A DNA stretch of 64,000 nucleotides from Nocardioides marinus. Its GTDB lineage: Bacteria; Actinomycetota; Actinomycetes; Propionibacteriales; Nocardioidaceae. Below, piece by piece: positions 1-8,042 of this stretch. How positions within the stretch are numbered: position 1 is the first letter of the stretch; every line of letters starts with the position of its first letter. The position numbers and the translations under genes were made by a program. The notes below the pieces were generated by a model that saw nothing but the letters and a program-made list of their open reading frames with translations, was not told the origin of the DNA and did no database searches. The stretch covers positions 2,866,001 through 2,930,000 of the forward strand of contig NZ_JACBZI010000001.1 in assembly GCF_013408145.1 (NCBI RefSeq), read 5' to 3'.

Positions 1-2
1 GC

Positions 3-890
3 TTCGGACAGCTCGCCGTGGCGGCCGCCACGACCTGCACGGTCGTGACCCGACGACGCTTCGACCCCGAGGCGACCCTCGCGCTGGTCGAGGAGCACGC
101 CGCGACGGGCCTCGCCGTCGTACCCGTGATGCTCGAGCGGATCATCGACCTGCCCGACGAGGTGCTGGAGCGCTATCCCTGCCGCTCCCTGCGCTTCGCC
201 ACCGCCAGCGGGTCGCGGATGCGCCCCGACGCCGTCCTCGCCTTCATGGACCGCTTCGGCGACGTCATCTGCAACAGCTACAACGCCACCGAGGCGGGCC
301 TGATCTCCACCGCCACGCCGGCCGACCTGCGCGTCGCCCCCGACACCGCCGGGCGCCCCGTGCGCGGCACCACCGTGCGGCTGCTCGACGACGACCTGCG
401 CGAGGTGCCGACCGGTGAGGTCGGACGCATCTGCGTGCTCTCCGGCTCGCAGTTCTCCGGCTACACCTCCGGGGCGACCAAGGACTTCCACGGCGACTAC
501 ATGGTCTCCGGCGACGTCGGCCGCTTCGACGCCGACGGCCGGCTCTTCGTGGTCGGCCGCGACGACGACATGATCGTCTCGGGCGGGGAGAACGTGTACC
601 CGTTGGAGGTCGAGAAGACCCTGGACGCCCACCCCGAGGTGCACGAGAGCGCGGTCGTCGGGGTCGAGGACGAGGCGTTCGGGCAGCGGCTGGCGGCGTA
701 CGTCGTGCTGCGGCCGGGCGCGGGGGTCGACGTCGACGGGCTCAAGGCGCACGTGAAGGCGCAGCTGGCCGGCTACAAGGTGCCCCGGGACGTGGTGCTG
801 CTCGACGAGCTGCCGCGCAACGCGACCGGCAAGGTGATGAAACGCCTGCTTCCGTCCACCGCGGGCGGCCCCGGTCTGGCAGGCTCCTGA
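3..890 (+). CDS. Acyl-CoA synthetase (AMP-forming), 5'-truncated
   Basis: C-terminal part of an ANL-superfamily adenylate-forming ligase that activates a fatty acid to acyl-CoA with ATP. The reading frame is open to the left window edge, so the N-terminal half is missing. Visible family motifs are YNATEAGLIS (acyl-adenylate binding, A5-like), SGDVGRFDADGRLFVVGRDD (A7/A8 hinge) and RNATGKVMKR, whose lysine is the usual adenylation-step lysine (A10). The WS/DGAT gene starts 2 bases after the stop, so the two are probably cotranscribed and the acyl-CoA product can feed that enzyme. Exact chain-length preference cannot be read from the sequence. Confidence 0.9.
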   Translation, partial: FGQLAVAAATTCTVVTRRRFDPEATLALVEEHAATGLAVVPVMLERIIDLPDEVLERYPCRSLRFATASGSRMRPDAVLAFMDRFGDVICNSYNATEAGLISTATPADLRVAPDTAGRPVRGTTVRLLDDDLREVPTGEVGRICVLSGSQFSGYTSGATKDFHGDYMVSGDVGRFDADGRLFVVGRDDDMIVSGGENVYPLEVEKTLDAHPEVHESAVVGVEDEAFGQRLAAYVVLRPGAGVDVDGLKAHVKAQLAGYKVPRDVVLLDELPRNATGKVMKRLLPSTAGGPGLAGS

Positions 891-892
891 CC

Positions 893-2299
893 GTGGTCGA
901 GCGGATGACCGGCATCGACGCGGGGTTCCTCTACATGGAGACCCCGTCGACCCACATGCACACGCTCAAGATCGCGGTGCTCGACCCGCCCGGCGGGGCG
1001 ATCGACCTCGACGCCCTGAGCCGCTGGCTGGTGCTCCGGTTGGACGCGATGCCGGCGCTGCGCCGCCGGGTCCAGCCGATCCCGTGGGCGCTGCACCACC
1101 CGGTGTGGGTCTCCGACCGGCCGGTCGACCCGCGCCAGCACTGCTTCCACCACCGCCTGCGCGACCCCGGCACCATGCACGAGCTGCACCAGGTCATCGG
1201 CCGCATCGCCAGCACCCCGCTGCACCGCGACGTGCCCCTGTGGGAGCTGCACCTCGTGGAGGGGCTCGAGGGCGGCCGAGTGGCGGTGGTCGTGAAGATC
1301 CACCACGCCCTCGCCGACGGGGTCGCCGCCAACGCGATGCTCGGCAACGTCGCCGACCAGAACCCGCTCGGCGCACCGCAGCCCTCGCCGCAGGTGGTCG
1401 ACGACCACACGCCGCCGCCGCGCGAGCTGGCCTGGCTCGGGATCCGCGACGGGGTGGCCCGGGCGGTGCAGCTGCCGGGGCTGCTGGCGCGCACCGTCGC
1501 GGCGTTGGTCCGTCTGGTACGCCGGGAGCGACCCGACGACACCGACGTACCCCGCCCCGTGCTGGACACCCCCGCCACGCCGTTCAACTCCGCGCTGACG
1601 CCGCGGCGCTCCTTCTCGACCCTGTCCCTGCCGCTGGCGGAGCTGAAGGCGGTCAAGTCCGCGCACGGGGTGACGCTCAACGACGTCGTGCTGTGCGTGG
1701 TCGGGGGTGCGCTGCGCCGCTACCTGCTCACACGCGACGCGCTGCCGGAGCGCACCCTCACCTGTGCCGTGCCGGTCTCGACCGAGCCCACGGGCCAGGC
1801 GCCCCGGCTGCGCGGCAACCTGGTGTCGAACTTCTTCACCGTGCTGGGCACCGACCAGGCCGACCCGGTGGCGCGGCTGCACCGCGTGCACCGCACCACC
1901 GTCGAGGCCAAGCAGGTCCAGCAGACCCTCGGCGCGGAGATGCTGCGGGCGTGGCTGGAGTTCTCCCCGCCCGGCCCCGCCGCGGTCGTGATGCGGCTCT
2001 ACTCCTGGCTGCGCGCCGCGCGGTGGCACCCCTCCCCGGTCAACGTCGTGGTCTCCAACGTCCCCGGTCCCCGGGCCCCGGTCACCATCGACGGCACCCC
2101 CATGACCGACATCTTCAGCGTCGGGCCGATCCTCGAGGGGATCGGGCTCAACGTGACGGTCTGGTCCTACGTCGACCGGATGAACTTCACCCTGCTGGCC
2201 TGTCCCGACCTGCTGCCCGACCTCGACGAGCTGACCGCCGAGCTCCGCCCGGCGCTCGACGAGCTGCTGGCGACCATCCGTGAGGAGACCCCGCGATGA
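893..2299 (+). CDS. Wax ester synthase/diacylglycerol O-acyltransferase (WS/DGAT)
   Basis: 468-aa acyltransferase of the WS/DGAT (Tgs) family, which transfers acyl groups from acyl-CoA to diacylglycerol or fatty alcohols to make storage lipid. The catalytic HHxxxDG motif is seen as HHALADG at residues 137-143, the N-terminus has the typical TGIDAGFLYMETP opening, and NVVVSNVPGP near residues 385-395 is the conserved C-terminal block. Length matches the family (about 450-480 aa). GTG start 2 bases after the acyl-CoA synthetase stop; the following hydrolase overlaps it by 4 bases. The three genes look like one lipid-storage operon. Triacylglycerol versus wax ester preference is unknown. Confidence 0.93.
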   Translation: MVERMTGIDAGFLYMETPSTHMHTLKIAVLDPPGGAIDLDALSRWLVLRLDAMPALRRRVQPIPWALHHPVWVSDRPVDPRQHCFHHRLRDPGTMHELHQVIGRIASTPLHRDVPLWELHLVEGLEGGRVAVVVKIHHALADGVAANAMLGNVADQNPLGAPQPSPQVVDDHTPPPRELAWLGIRDGVARAVQLPGLLARTVAALVRLVRRERPDDTDVPRPVLDTPATPFNSALTPRRSFSTLSLPLAELKAVKSAHGVTLNDVVLCVVGGALRRYLLTRDALPERTLTCAVPVSTEPTGQAPRLRGNLVSNFFTVLGTDQADPVARLHRVHRTTVEAKQVQQTLGAEMLRAWLEFSPPGPAAVVMRLYSWLRAARWHPSPVNVVVSNVPGPRAPVTIDGTPMTDIFSVGPILEGIGLNVTVWSYVDRMNFTLLACPDLLPDLDELTAELRPALDELLATIREETPR

Positions 2300-3339
2300 C
2301 CCACCCCCTCTTCCACCGACCCTTCACCCGTGCGGTGAAGGTCGGCGGCGACGCCACCTGGGCGGTCACCCGCCTGGCCGTCCGCTCGGGCCTGGCGGTC
2401 CCGAGGCTCGCGGCGGGGGCCCTGGGTCGCCGGCTGATGCCCGAGCCGCCCACCGGGACGGTCCCGGCCGGCCGCACCGTGCGGCTGGCCGGCCGCGGCA
2501 GCACCTTCGTCGTCGACGTCCCCGGGCCCACGCCCGACGCACCGGTCGTCGTCCTGCTGCACGGGCTGGCCTGCACGGCGTACCTCAACTGGTTCCCGGT
2601 CCTGGGTGCCCTCGGCGACCGCTACCGGGTCGTGGCCTTCGACCAGCGCTGGCACGGGCGCGGCATCGTCTCCGAGCGGTTCCGCATCGAGGACTGCGCC
2701 GACGACGCGGTGGCCGTGCTCGACGCCCTGGGCATCGACCGGGCCGTGTTCGCCGGCTACTCCCTGGGCGGTTTCGTCGCGCAGGAGACCTGGCACCGCC
2801 ACCCCGAACGGGTCGCCGGGCTGGTGCTGGCCTCCACCGCGCGCAACGGCCAGGGGACGGTGCACGAGCGACTGTTCTTCCCCGTGCTGGCCGCCACGAT
2901 GAACCCGGTGTCCCGCCACGCCGCGGCCCGCGTCGAACAGCTCGCCCAGAGCCTGCCGCTCACCCCCGACGTGCACCTGACGGACCTGACCAGCTGGGGG
3001 CTCGCGCAGGTGCGTAGCACCTCGGGCTGGGCCTACCCCGAGGTGGTCAACGCGGTCGGGCACTTCGACTCCGCGCCGTGGATCGGCGAGGTCGACGTCC
3101 CCACGGCCGTCGTGGTGACCGAGAAGGACCACGCGATCCCCACCCGCCGCCAGCACAAGCTCGCGGCCGCGGTCCCGGGCGCCCGGGTCTTCTCCGCCCC
3201 CGGCGGCCACGCCTCCGTCGTCCTGGACGCCGCCCGCTGGCTACCGGTCTTCCACGACGCCCTCGACGACGTGTGGGCGCGGGCCGGCGCCGACGTGGCG
3301 ACCAGCACTCCTCGGCTCCGGGACGTGTCCGCGGGCTGA
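2296..3339 (+). CDS. Alpha/beta hydrolase
   Basis: 347-aa alpha/beta-fold hydrolase. It shows the oxyanion-hole segment LLHGLACTAYLNW, the nucleophile elbow GYSLGG with Ser at residue 156, and a C-terminal catalytic-His context PGGHASVV with His about residue 305. The ATG overlaps the WS/DGAT stop by 4 bases (ATGA), indicating translational coupling. In this setting a lipase, esterase or monoacylglycerol-lipase role is plausible, but the substrate is inferred only from the neighbours. Confidence 0.88.
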   Translation: MTHPLFHRPFTRAVKVGGDATWAVTRLAVRSGLAVPRLAAGALGRRLMPEPPTGTVPAGRTVRLAGRGSTFVVDVPGPTPDAPVVVLLHGLACTAYLNWFPVLGALGDRYRVVAFDQRWHGRGIVSERFRIEDCADDAVAVLDALGIDRAVFAGYSLGGFVAQETWHRHPERVAGLVLASTARNGQGTVHERLFFPVLAATMNPVSRHAAARVEQLAQSLPLTPDVHLTDLTSWGLAQVRSTSGWAYPEVVNAVGHFDSAPWIGEVDVPTAVVVTEKDHAIPTRRQHKLAAAVPGARVFSAPGGHASVVLDAARWLPVFHDALDDVWARAGADVATSTPRLRDVSAG

Positions 3340-3376
3340 GTCCTGGGTATACGGCTGGTCGGAGAGGGGAGTCCAC

Positions 3377-3769
3377 ATGCACGAGACACACCGCCTGGCC
3401 CACGAGCCCGCGAGCGTCGCGGTCGCCCGGCACGGGCTGCGCGACCTGCTCGAGCGCGAGGGCGTCGGCGACTCGGTCGTCTACGACGCGACACTCGTGC
3501 TCAGCGAGCTGGTCTCCAACGCCGTGCGCCACGGGCGTCCCACTCCCACGGGGCACGTCGAGGTCTCCTGGTCGCTGGAGCCCGAGCGCCTCGTCCTCGA
3601 GGTCTGCGACGGCGGCCGCACCGGCACCGTGGAGCCCGTCGAGGCCGACGCCGACTCCGACCACGGCCGGGGCCTGATGATCGTCAGCGAGGTCTGCGAG
3701 CACTGGCACGTCGACCGACGCGACCGGCGTACCCACGTCGTCGCCGAGCTCGCCCTCGCCATGGCCTGA
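3377..3769 (+). CDS. ATP-binding anti-sigma/regulatory protein (HATPase_c, RsbW/SpoIIAB-like)
   Basis: 130-aa stand-alone GHKL ATPase domain of the kind that acts as an anti-sigma serine kinase or its derivatives in Actinobacteria. The N box reads LVLSELVSNAVRHG, the G1 region LEVCDGG and the G2 region DHGRGLMIV. There is no dimerisation or sensor domain. A purine-rich ribosome site (GGAGAGGGGAG) lies just before the ATG. No anti-anti-sigma (STAS) gene is next to it, so its partner is unknown. The gene is followed by the 62-bp tandem repeats. Confidence 0.85.
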   Translation: MHETHRLAHEPASVAVARHGLRDLLEREGVGDSVVYDATLVLSELVSNAVRHGRPTPTGHVEVSWSLEPERLVLEVCDGGRTGTVEPVEADADSDHGRGLMIVSEVCEHWHVDRRDRRTHVVAELALAMA

Positions 3770-3798
3770 CGGGCCCGCCCGCGGCTGCGGGTCTGCTG

Positions 3799-4012
3799 AA
3801 GGTTCGACTGATGTCAGTCAGACCTTTCGGATGGCGGTCGACGGTTCGACCGCGCAGCGCAAGGTCTGACTGATGTCAGTCCCACCTTTCAGATGGCGGT
3901 CGAAGGTTCGACCGCGCAGCGCAAGGTCTGACTGATGTCAGTCCCACCTTTCAGATGGCGGTCGAGGGTTCGACCGCGCAGCGCAAGGTCTGACTGATGT
4001 CAGTCCCACCTT
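3799..4012. repeat. 62-bp tandem repeat, 3.5 copies, each with two hairpins
   Basis: Three full 62-bp units (3799-3860, 3861-3922, 3923-3984) and a 28-bp partial unit (3985-4012) fill the gap between two convergent genes. Each unit starts with a 28-nt dyad: arms AAGGT/ACCTT enclosing GACTGA-tg-TCAGTC. The second dyad in each unit is GCGGTCGA(A)/(T)TCGACCGC; its centre varies (cGGt, aGGt, gGGt) while the 8-bp arms are invariant. The partial unit ends exactly at the end of the first dyad. The location suits a bank of bidirectional terminators, but no T-tract follows. Confidence 0.93.
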
Positions 4013-4033
4013 CCCCGGGACCGACGCGCGCGA

Positions 4034-4756
4034 TCACAGCGCTGCGGTGAGCACCGTCTGCCCGGACTCGTCGGTGACGACGACGCGGGTGGCGGCGTCG
4101 CGCAGCAGGGCCGACTGCAGGTTGCAGGTCATCTCCCGGGCGCCGGTGCCGAGGAACTCCCCCGCCGGTGTCTGCTCACCGTCGGGGCCGACGAAGACCG
4201 CGCGGTAGACCGCACCCTCCTCGAAGCCCGCTCCCCGGAAGCGCAGCTCGACACCCCAGCTGTGCGGCACCAGGCCGGCCTCGGCGACGGTGACCTCCGG
4301 GTCGCCCACGACCTCCAGCGACACCGCCTCGTAGGGCACCGCGGGCGGCTCCGGCACCGAGGCGCGCCCGAGCAGCACGCCCCCGGTGCCGACCAGGACG
4401 GTGACCATGGCCGCGGCCGAGATCCCCTGGACCCACCGGGTACGCCGCTGCAGCCGGCTGTCGCGATGCCGGGCGAGCACGTCGCGCTCCTGGAGCCTGC
4501 GCTCGGCGGCGACGGCGTCGCGCACCTCGCGTCCCAGCCCCGGGGGCGGGGAGGCCGGTGACGCCAGGCGGGTCGGGTCGACGTCGGCGAGGGCCCCACG
4601 CAGCGGGACGAGCTCCTCCAGCTCGGTCCGGCATGCCGGGCAGCCGTCCAGGTGTGCCCGCAGCACCGTCTCGTCGGTCGGGTCGAGGGGGTGCCCGAGG
4701 GCGTGCACCCCCAGGAGCTCACGCAGACGCTGGTGCGCGTCGTCGGGTCCGGTCAT
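4034..4756 (-). CDS. Zinc-finger (ZAS) anti-sigma factor, RskA-like
   Basis: 240-aa membrane anti-sigma factor. The N-terminal cytoplasmic part holds the zinc-binding H-x3-C-x2-C motif (HLDGCPAC, about residues 35-42) that clamps ECF sigma factors. One transmembrane segment follows (GISAAAMVTVLVGTGGVLLG, about residues 110-130), then an extracytoplasmic domain of RskA type. ATG at 4756 overlaps the sigma-factor stop by 4 bases. By family knowledge, release of the sigma factor would follow regulated proteolysis. The signal sensed is unknown. Confidence 0.9.
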   Translation of the reverse strand: MTGPDDAHQRLRELLGVHALGHPLDPTDETVLRAHLDGCPACRTELEELVPLRGALADVDPTRLASPASPPPGLGREVRDAVAAERRLQERDVLARHRDSRLQRRTRWVQGISAAAMVTVLVGTGGVLLGRASVPEPPAVPYEAVSLEVVGDPEVTVAEAGLVPHSWGVELRFRGAGFEEGAVYRAVFVGPDGEQTPAGEFLGTGAREMTCNLQSALLRDAATRVVVTDESGQTVLTAAL

Positions 4757-5334
4757 CGGTCGACCCCCATCTCGTCCATCGCGGTCCGCAGCGCCTTCAG
4801 CCCGTAGAACACCCGGCTGCGCAGCGTCCCGACCGGGACCCCCAGCTCGGCGGCGACCTCGTCGTGGGGTCGTTCGCGCAGGTGGGTCTCGACGATGGCC
4901 ACGCGGTGGTGCTCGGAGATGCGACGCAACGCCTCCTCCACCACCCATGCTCCCACCAGTCGCTCGGTGGGGTCGGGCACCGTCTCCCCCGCGACCTGCG
5001 CCGTCGGCGGGTCGACCAGCCGGCTCTGCCACGGCCGGACCGAGGCCGCGCGGGCGTGGTCGATCATCGCGTGCCGGGCGATGCCGAAGAGCCAGCTGCG
5101 CAGCGACGACAGCGTGGGGTCGAAGAGGTCGGCCCGCCGCCACGCCTTGAGGAAGGTCTCCTGCGTGACGTCCTGCGCGGCTCCTGCGTCGTCGAGCCCG
5201 CGCAGCACGAAGCGGAAGATCTGCGGGCCGTAGAGCAGGTACGCCGCGTGCACCTCGTCCTCGTCGCGCAGACCGGCCGGTACCGGGGGCGCGGCCGGCC
5301 GGGTGGTCGTCGTGGCCGCGGGGGTCTCGGTCAC
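4753..5334 (-). CDS. ECF-family RNA polymerase sigma factor
   Basis: About 193-aa ECF sigma factor. Region 2 is visible as DVTQETFLKAWRR with SWLFGIARHAMIDHAR, and region 4 as LRRISEHHRVAIVETHLRER followed by the helix-turn-helix ELGVPVGTLRSRVFYGLKALR. I chose the GTG at 5334 because GAGAGGA lies at good distance; the frame stays open to 5475, so a longer N-terminus is possible. Translationally coupled to the downstream anti-sigma gene. Divergent from the beta-helix secreted protein, which is a candidate target. Confidence 0.88.
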   Translation of the reverse strand: MTETPAATTTTRPAAPPVPAGLRDEDEVHAAYLLYGPQIFRFVLRGLDDAGAAQDVTQETFLKAWRRADLFDPTLSSLRSWLFGIARHAMIDHARAASVRPWQSRLVDPPTAQVAGETVPDPTERLVGAWVVEEALRRISEHHRVAIVETHLRERPHDEVAAELGVPVGTLRSRVFYGLKALRTAMDEMGVDR

Positions 5335-5540
5335 CGGGGGTCCTCTCGCAGGGGGCTCTGCCCTGCCTTCGGAACCGCGCGTGGGACCGGATGGGTCGCT
5401 CACCCGGAAGGACCGGATCGGGACGGATCCCGATCGGCGATGAACGCGCACCGACCCGGCGCCGTACCCACTCACGAGGACCGTCCGCGTCCTCGCCCGT
5501 GGCCGGACCGCCCGGCCGCCGACTGAAGGGCCATCACGAC

Positions 5541-7763
5541 ATGACTGCTCCCTCCCGCAGGCGCTCCCGGGTCACCGGTGGCGCCGCAGCGGCCCTCCTG
5601 GCGTTCGGCGCCGGGACCGGGCTGACCCTCCCCGCCTCCGCTGCCGACCTCACCACGGTCGACGTCTCCACGGCCGACGCGGCCACCGGTGCCACCGCCG
5701 GGGCCACCGCGGCCCGCGCCGCTGCCCGCAAGGTCAAGGTCGACTCCGAGAGCGACCTGCGCGACGCCGTCGAGCAGGCCAACGCCTCGACGGGCCTGAC
5801 CCGGATCAAGGTCCGTGACCACGTGCGGCTGCGCGGCGGCCAGCTCGACGTCACCGGCGACATCGTGATCAACGCCCGGGCCCACCGCATCGACGCCCGC
5901 GGCGCGAGCCGCGTCTTCGACGTCGCCGACGGCGGTCGTCTCGTGCTCAAGCAGGCCCGCCTGGTCAAGGGCGCGGCCCCGACCGGCGAGAACGGCGGCG
6001 CGATCCGCAGCGCCGGCGAGGTCGTGCTGCGCGGCACCACGATCCGCGCCTCGGTCGCCGAGGGCACCGGTGCCTCGGGCGGTGCCATCGCCAACGAGGC
6101 CGGCACCCTGCTGGTCTCCGGCTCGGTGCTGCGCGGCAACAGCGCGACCCGCGCCGGCGGCGCCATCGAGGCCGTCGAGGGCGAGACCACCCTCATCGAG
6201 ACCCGCGTCATCGAGAACTCCACCGGCGCCGAGCCGGGCAACGGCGGCGGGCTCCACCTCACCGGCGCCGGCACGGTGTCGGTCCAGAGCAGCTGGGTCG
6301 CCGACAACACCGCCTCCGCCGAGGGCGGCGGGCTGTGGAACTCCGCCACCGGCACGTTCACCGTGGACCGCACCGTGCTGATGAACAACGTCGCCGAGGG
6401 CGTGGCGGCCGACCAGGGCGGGGGTGCGCTGTACAACGACGGCGGTGCGCTGACCGTGACCCGGTCCTCGCTCGAGGGCAACCGCGCCACCGGCACCGCC
6501 GGCTCCGGCGGTGGCATCCTCAACAACCTCGGCACGCTGAGCGTCGAGCGCTCGACGCTCTCGGGCAACACCGCCAACCGCGCCGGCGGCGGGATCGAGG
6601 CCAACGTCGGCACGACCACGCTGGACGGCGTCGAGCTCAGCGGCAACGACGCGGGCCAGGCTCCCGGCAACGGCGGCGGCCTGCACCTCACCGGCGCGGG
6701 CACCGTCGAGGTCCTCCAGAGCACCGTCACCGACAACACCGCCGTCGAGGGCGGCGGCCTGTGGAACTCCTCGGGCGGCACGCTGACCGTGCGCGGCTCC
6801 TCGCTGGCGGGCAACAGCGCCTCGGGTGCCGAGGCCGACCAGGGTGGCGGCGCGGTCTACTCCGACGGCGGCACCACCGAGGTCCTCGGCTCCGAGCTGG
6901 CCGACAACAGCGCCACGGGCGCGGCCGGTTCCGGCGGCGGCATCCTCACCAAGGGAGGCTCGCTCGTCGTACGCCGCAGCGTGCTCGACGGCAACGACGC
7001 CCAGCGCGCCGGCGGCGGCATCGAGGCCAACGCCGGCTCGACCGAGGTCTTCCGCACCGACCTGCTCGGCAACGACGCGGGGGCGGCGCCCGGCAACGGC
7101 GGCGGCCTGCACCTCACCGGTGCCGGCACCGTCGACGTCTCCCAGAGCACCGTGACCGGCAACACCGCGGTCGAGGGCGGCGGCCTGTGGAACTCCGCCG
7201 GAGGCACCTTCTCGATCACCGACACCGTGGTGGAGGACAACACCGCCACCGGTGACGACGCCACCCAGGGTGGTGGCGGCGTCTACAACGACGGCGTCAT
7301 GACCATCTCCGGCTCGCGGATCGACGGCAACGCCGCGACCGGCGCCAGCGGCTCCGGCGGCGGCGTGCTGAACAACGGCGAGGGCACCAACCCGGCCATG
7401 CTGACCATCGACGCCACCTCCTTCGACGCGAACTCCTCCTCCCGCGCCGGTGGCGCCGTGGAGTCCAACGTCGGCACGCTGCTGGTCACCGACGTCGACA
7501 TGACCGGCAACGGCACCGGTGCCGCCCCCGGCAACGGTGGAGGCCTGCACGTGACCGGCGCCGCCACCGTCACCTGGGACGGCGGGACCGTGACCGGCAA
7601 CGACGCGGCCAAGGAGGGCGGCGGCCTGTGGAACTCCTCCACCGGCACCATCACCGCGACGAACCTGGTGGTCACCGGCAACACCGCCCCCACCGGGCCG
7701 AACGCCTTCAACACCCCGGGCGGGGTCTTCACGCTCAACGGCGCTCCCGTCACCGCCCAGTGA
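5541..7763 (+). CDS. Secreted right-handed beta-helix repeat protein
   Basis: 740-aa Gly/Asn/Thr-rich secreted protein. The N-terminus is a signal peptide (Arg-rich start, hydrophobic AAAALLAFGAGTGLTL, cleavage near ASAADL). After about 80 residues a long parallel beta-helix-type repeat follows, resembling the polymorphic outer-membrane/pectate-lyase-like family. Each long repeat of 142-146 residues contains the phrases GNGGGLHLTGAGTV, EGGGLWNS, GSGGGILNN and RAGGGIEAN. No LPXTG, transmembrane anchor or catalytic motif is visible, so it is probably an exported structural or adhesive protein. A GGAACC at 5371-5376 might be an ECF-type -35 element, but no convincing -10 follows. Confidence 0.82.
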   Translation: MTAPSRRRSRVTGGAAAALLAFGAGTGLTLPASAADLTTVDVSTADAATGATAGATAARAAARKVKVDSESDLRDAVEQANASTGLTRIKVRDHVRLRGGQLDVTGDIVINARAHRIDARGASRVFDVADGGRLVLKQARLVKGAAPTGENGGAIRSAGEVVLRGTTIRASVAEGTGASGGAIANEAGTLLVSGSVLRGNSATRAGGAIEAVEGETTLIETRVIENSTGAEPGNGGGLHLTGAGTVSVQSSWVADNTASAEGGGLWNSATGTFTVDRTVLMNNVAEGVAADQGGGALYNDGGALTVTRSSLEGNRATGTAGSGGGILNNLGTLSVERSTLSGNTANRAGGGIEANVGTTTLDGVELSGNDAGQAPGNGGGLHLTGAGTVEVLQSTVTDNTAVEGGGLWNSSGGTLTVRGSSLAGNSASGAEADQGGGAVYSDGGTTEVLGSELADNSATGAAGSGGGILTKGGSLVVRRSVLDGNDAQRAGGGIEANAGSTEVFRTDLLGNDAGAAPGNGGGLHLTGAGTVDVSQSTVTGNTAVEGGGLWNSAGGTFSITDTVVEDNTATGDDATQGGGGVYNDGVMTISGSRIDGNAATGASGSGGGVLNNGEGTNPAMLTIDATSFDANSSSRAGGAVESNVGTLLVTDVDMTGNGTGAAPGNGGGLHVTGAATVTWDGGTVTGNDAAKEGGGLWNSSTGTITATNLVVTGNTAPTGPNAFNTPGGVFTLNGAPVTAQ
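6240..7640 (+). repeat. Intragenic tandem repeats of 426-438 bp (beta-helix protein)
   Basis: The codons for NGGGLH recur at 6240, 6669, 7095 and 7533, giving periods of 429, 426 and 438 bp, all multiples of three. The last copy is partial. Similarity extends over the whole unit, not just the glycine-rich phrases, which indicates unit duplication inside the gene and a potential for copy-number change. Confidence 0.85.
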
Positions 7764-7770
7764 CACCGCG

Positions 7771-7808
7771 GTACGGCGGCGCCCGGACCTGAGCCGGGGC
7801 CGCCGTAC
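7771..7808. terminator. Hairpin terminator after the beta-helix gene
   Basis: Perfect 10-bp arms GTACGGCGGC (7771-7780) and GCCGCCGTAC (7799-7808) with an 18-nt loop, starting 8 bases after the stop codon. No T-run follows, as is common in GC-rich Actinobacteria. Confidence 0.75.
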
Positions 7809-7839
7809 CCACCGCGGCACCCACCGCGGCACCCACCGC

Positions 7840-7870
7840 GGCCCCGGGACCGGTCTCAGGTCCCGGGGCC
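7840..7870. terminator. Second hairpin, 12-bp perfect stem
   Basis: Arms GGCCCCGGGACC (7840-7851) and GGTCCCGGGGCC (7859-7870) with a 7-nt loop, just downstream of the first hairpin. Preceded by short direct repeats of CACCCACCGCGG. It may be a back-up terminator or a barrier shielding the kinase gene. Confidence 0.7.
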
Positions 7871-7890
7871 GACGTGCGTCCGGGGACCCT

Positions 7891-7936
7891 CTCGTGTGGC
7901 TCAGCACGGTCGATGGGCCGCGCTCAGCCACGCGAG
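7891..7936. repeat. 46-bp dispersed palindrome, family 1 copy A
   Basis: Element opening CTCGTGTGGCTCAGC and closing with its imperfect complement GCTCAGCCACGCGAG. It matches 37 of 46 positions with the element at 55405-55450. It is intergenic, upstream of the kinase gene. Confidence 0.75.
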
Positions 7937-8042
7937 CGCGACCCCTGCCCGACTCCGGTGTGACGAGGTCGGTGTGTGAAGCGGCCGGACCGCGGGTAGA
8001 GGCCTCAGGTCCCCCACGACACATCGACCGAGGAGTCCCCTG

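Noticed and set aside
3799..4012. CRISPR-like array at the 62-bp repeats
   Set aside because: Units are contiguous with no unique spacers, and no cas genes are near.
5371..5400. ECF-type promoter GGAACC before the beta-helix gene
   Set aside because: The -35-like hexamer is present, but no convincing -10 (CGTC/GTT) is found at 16-17 bp spacing, so it is not listed as a promoter.
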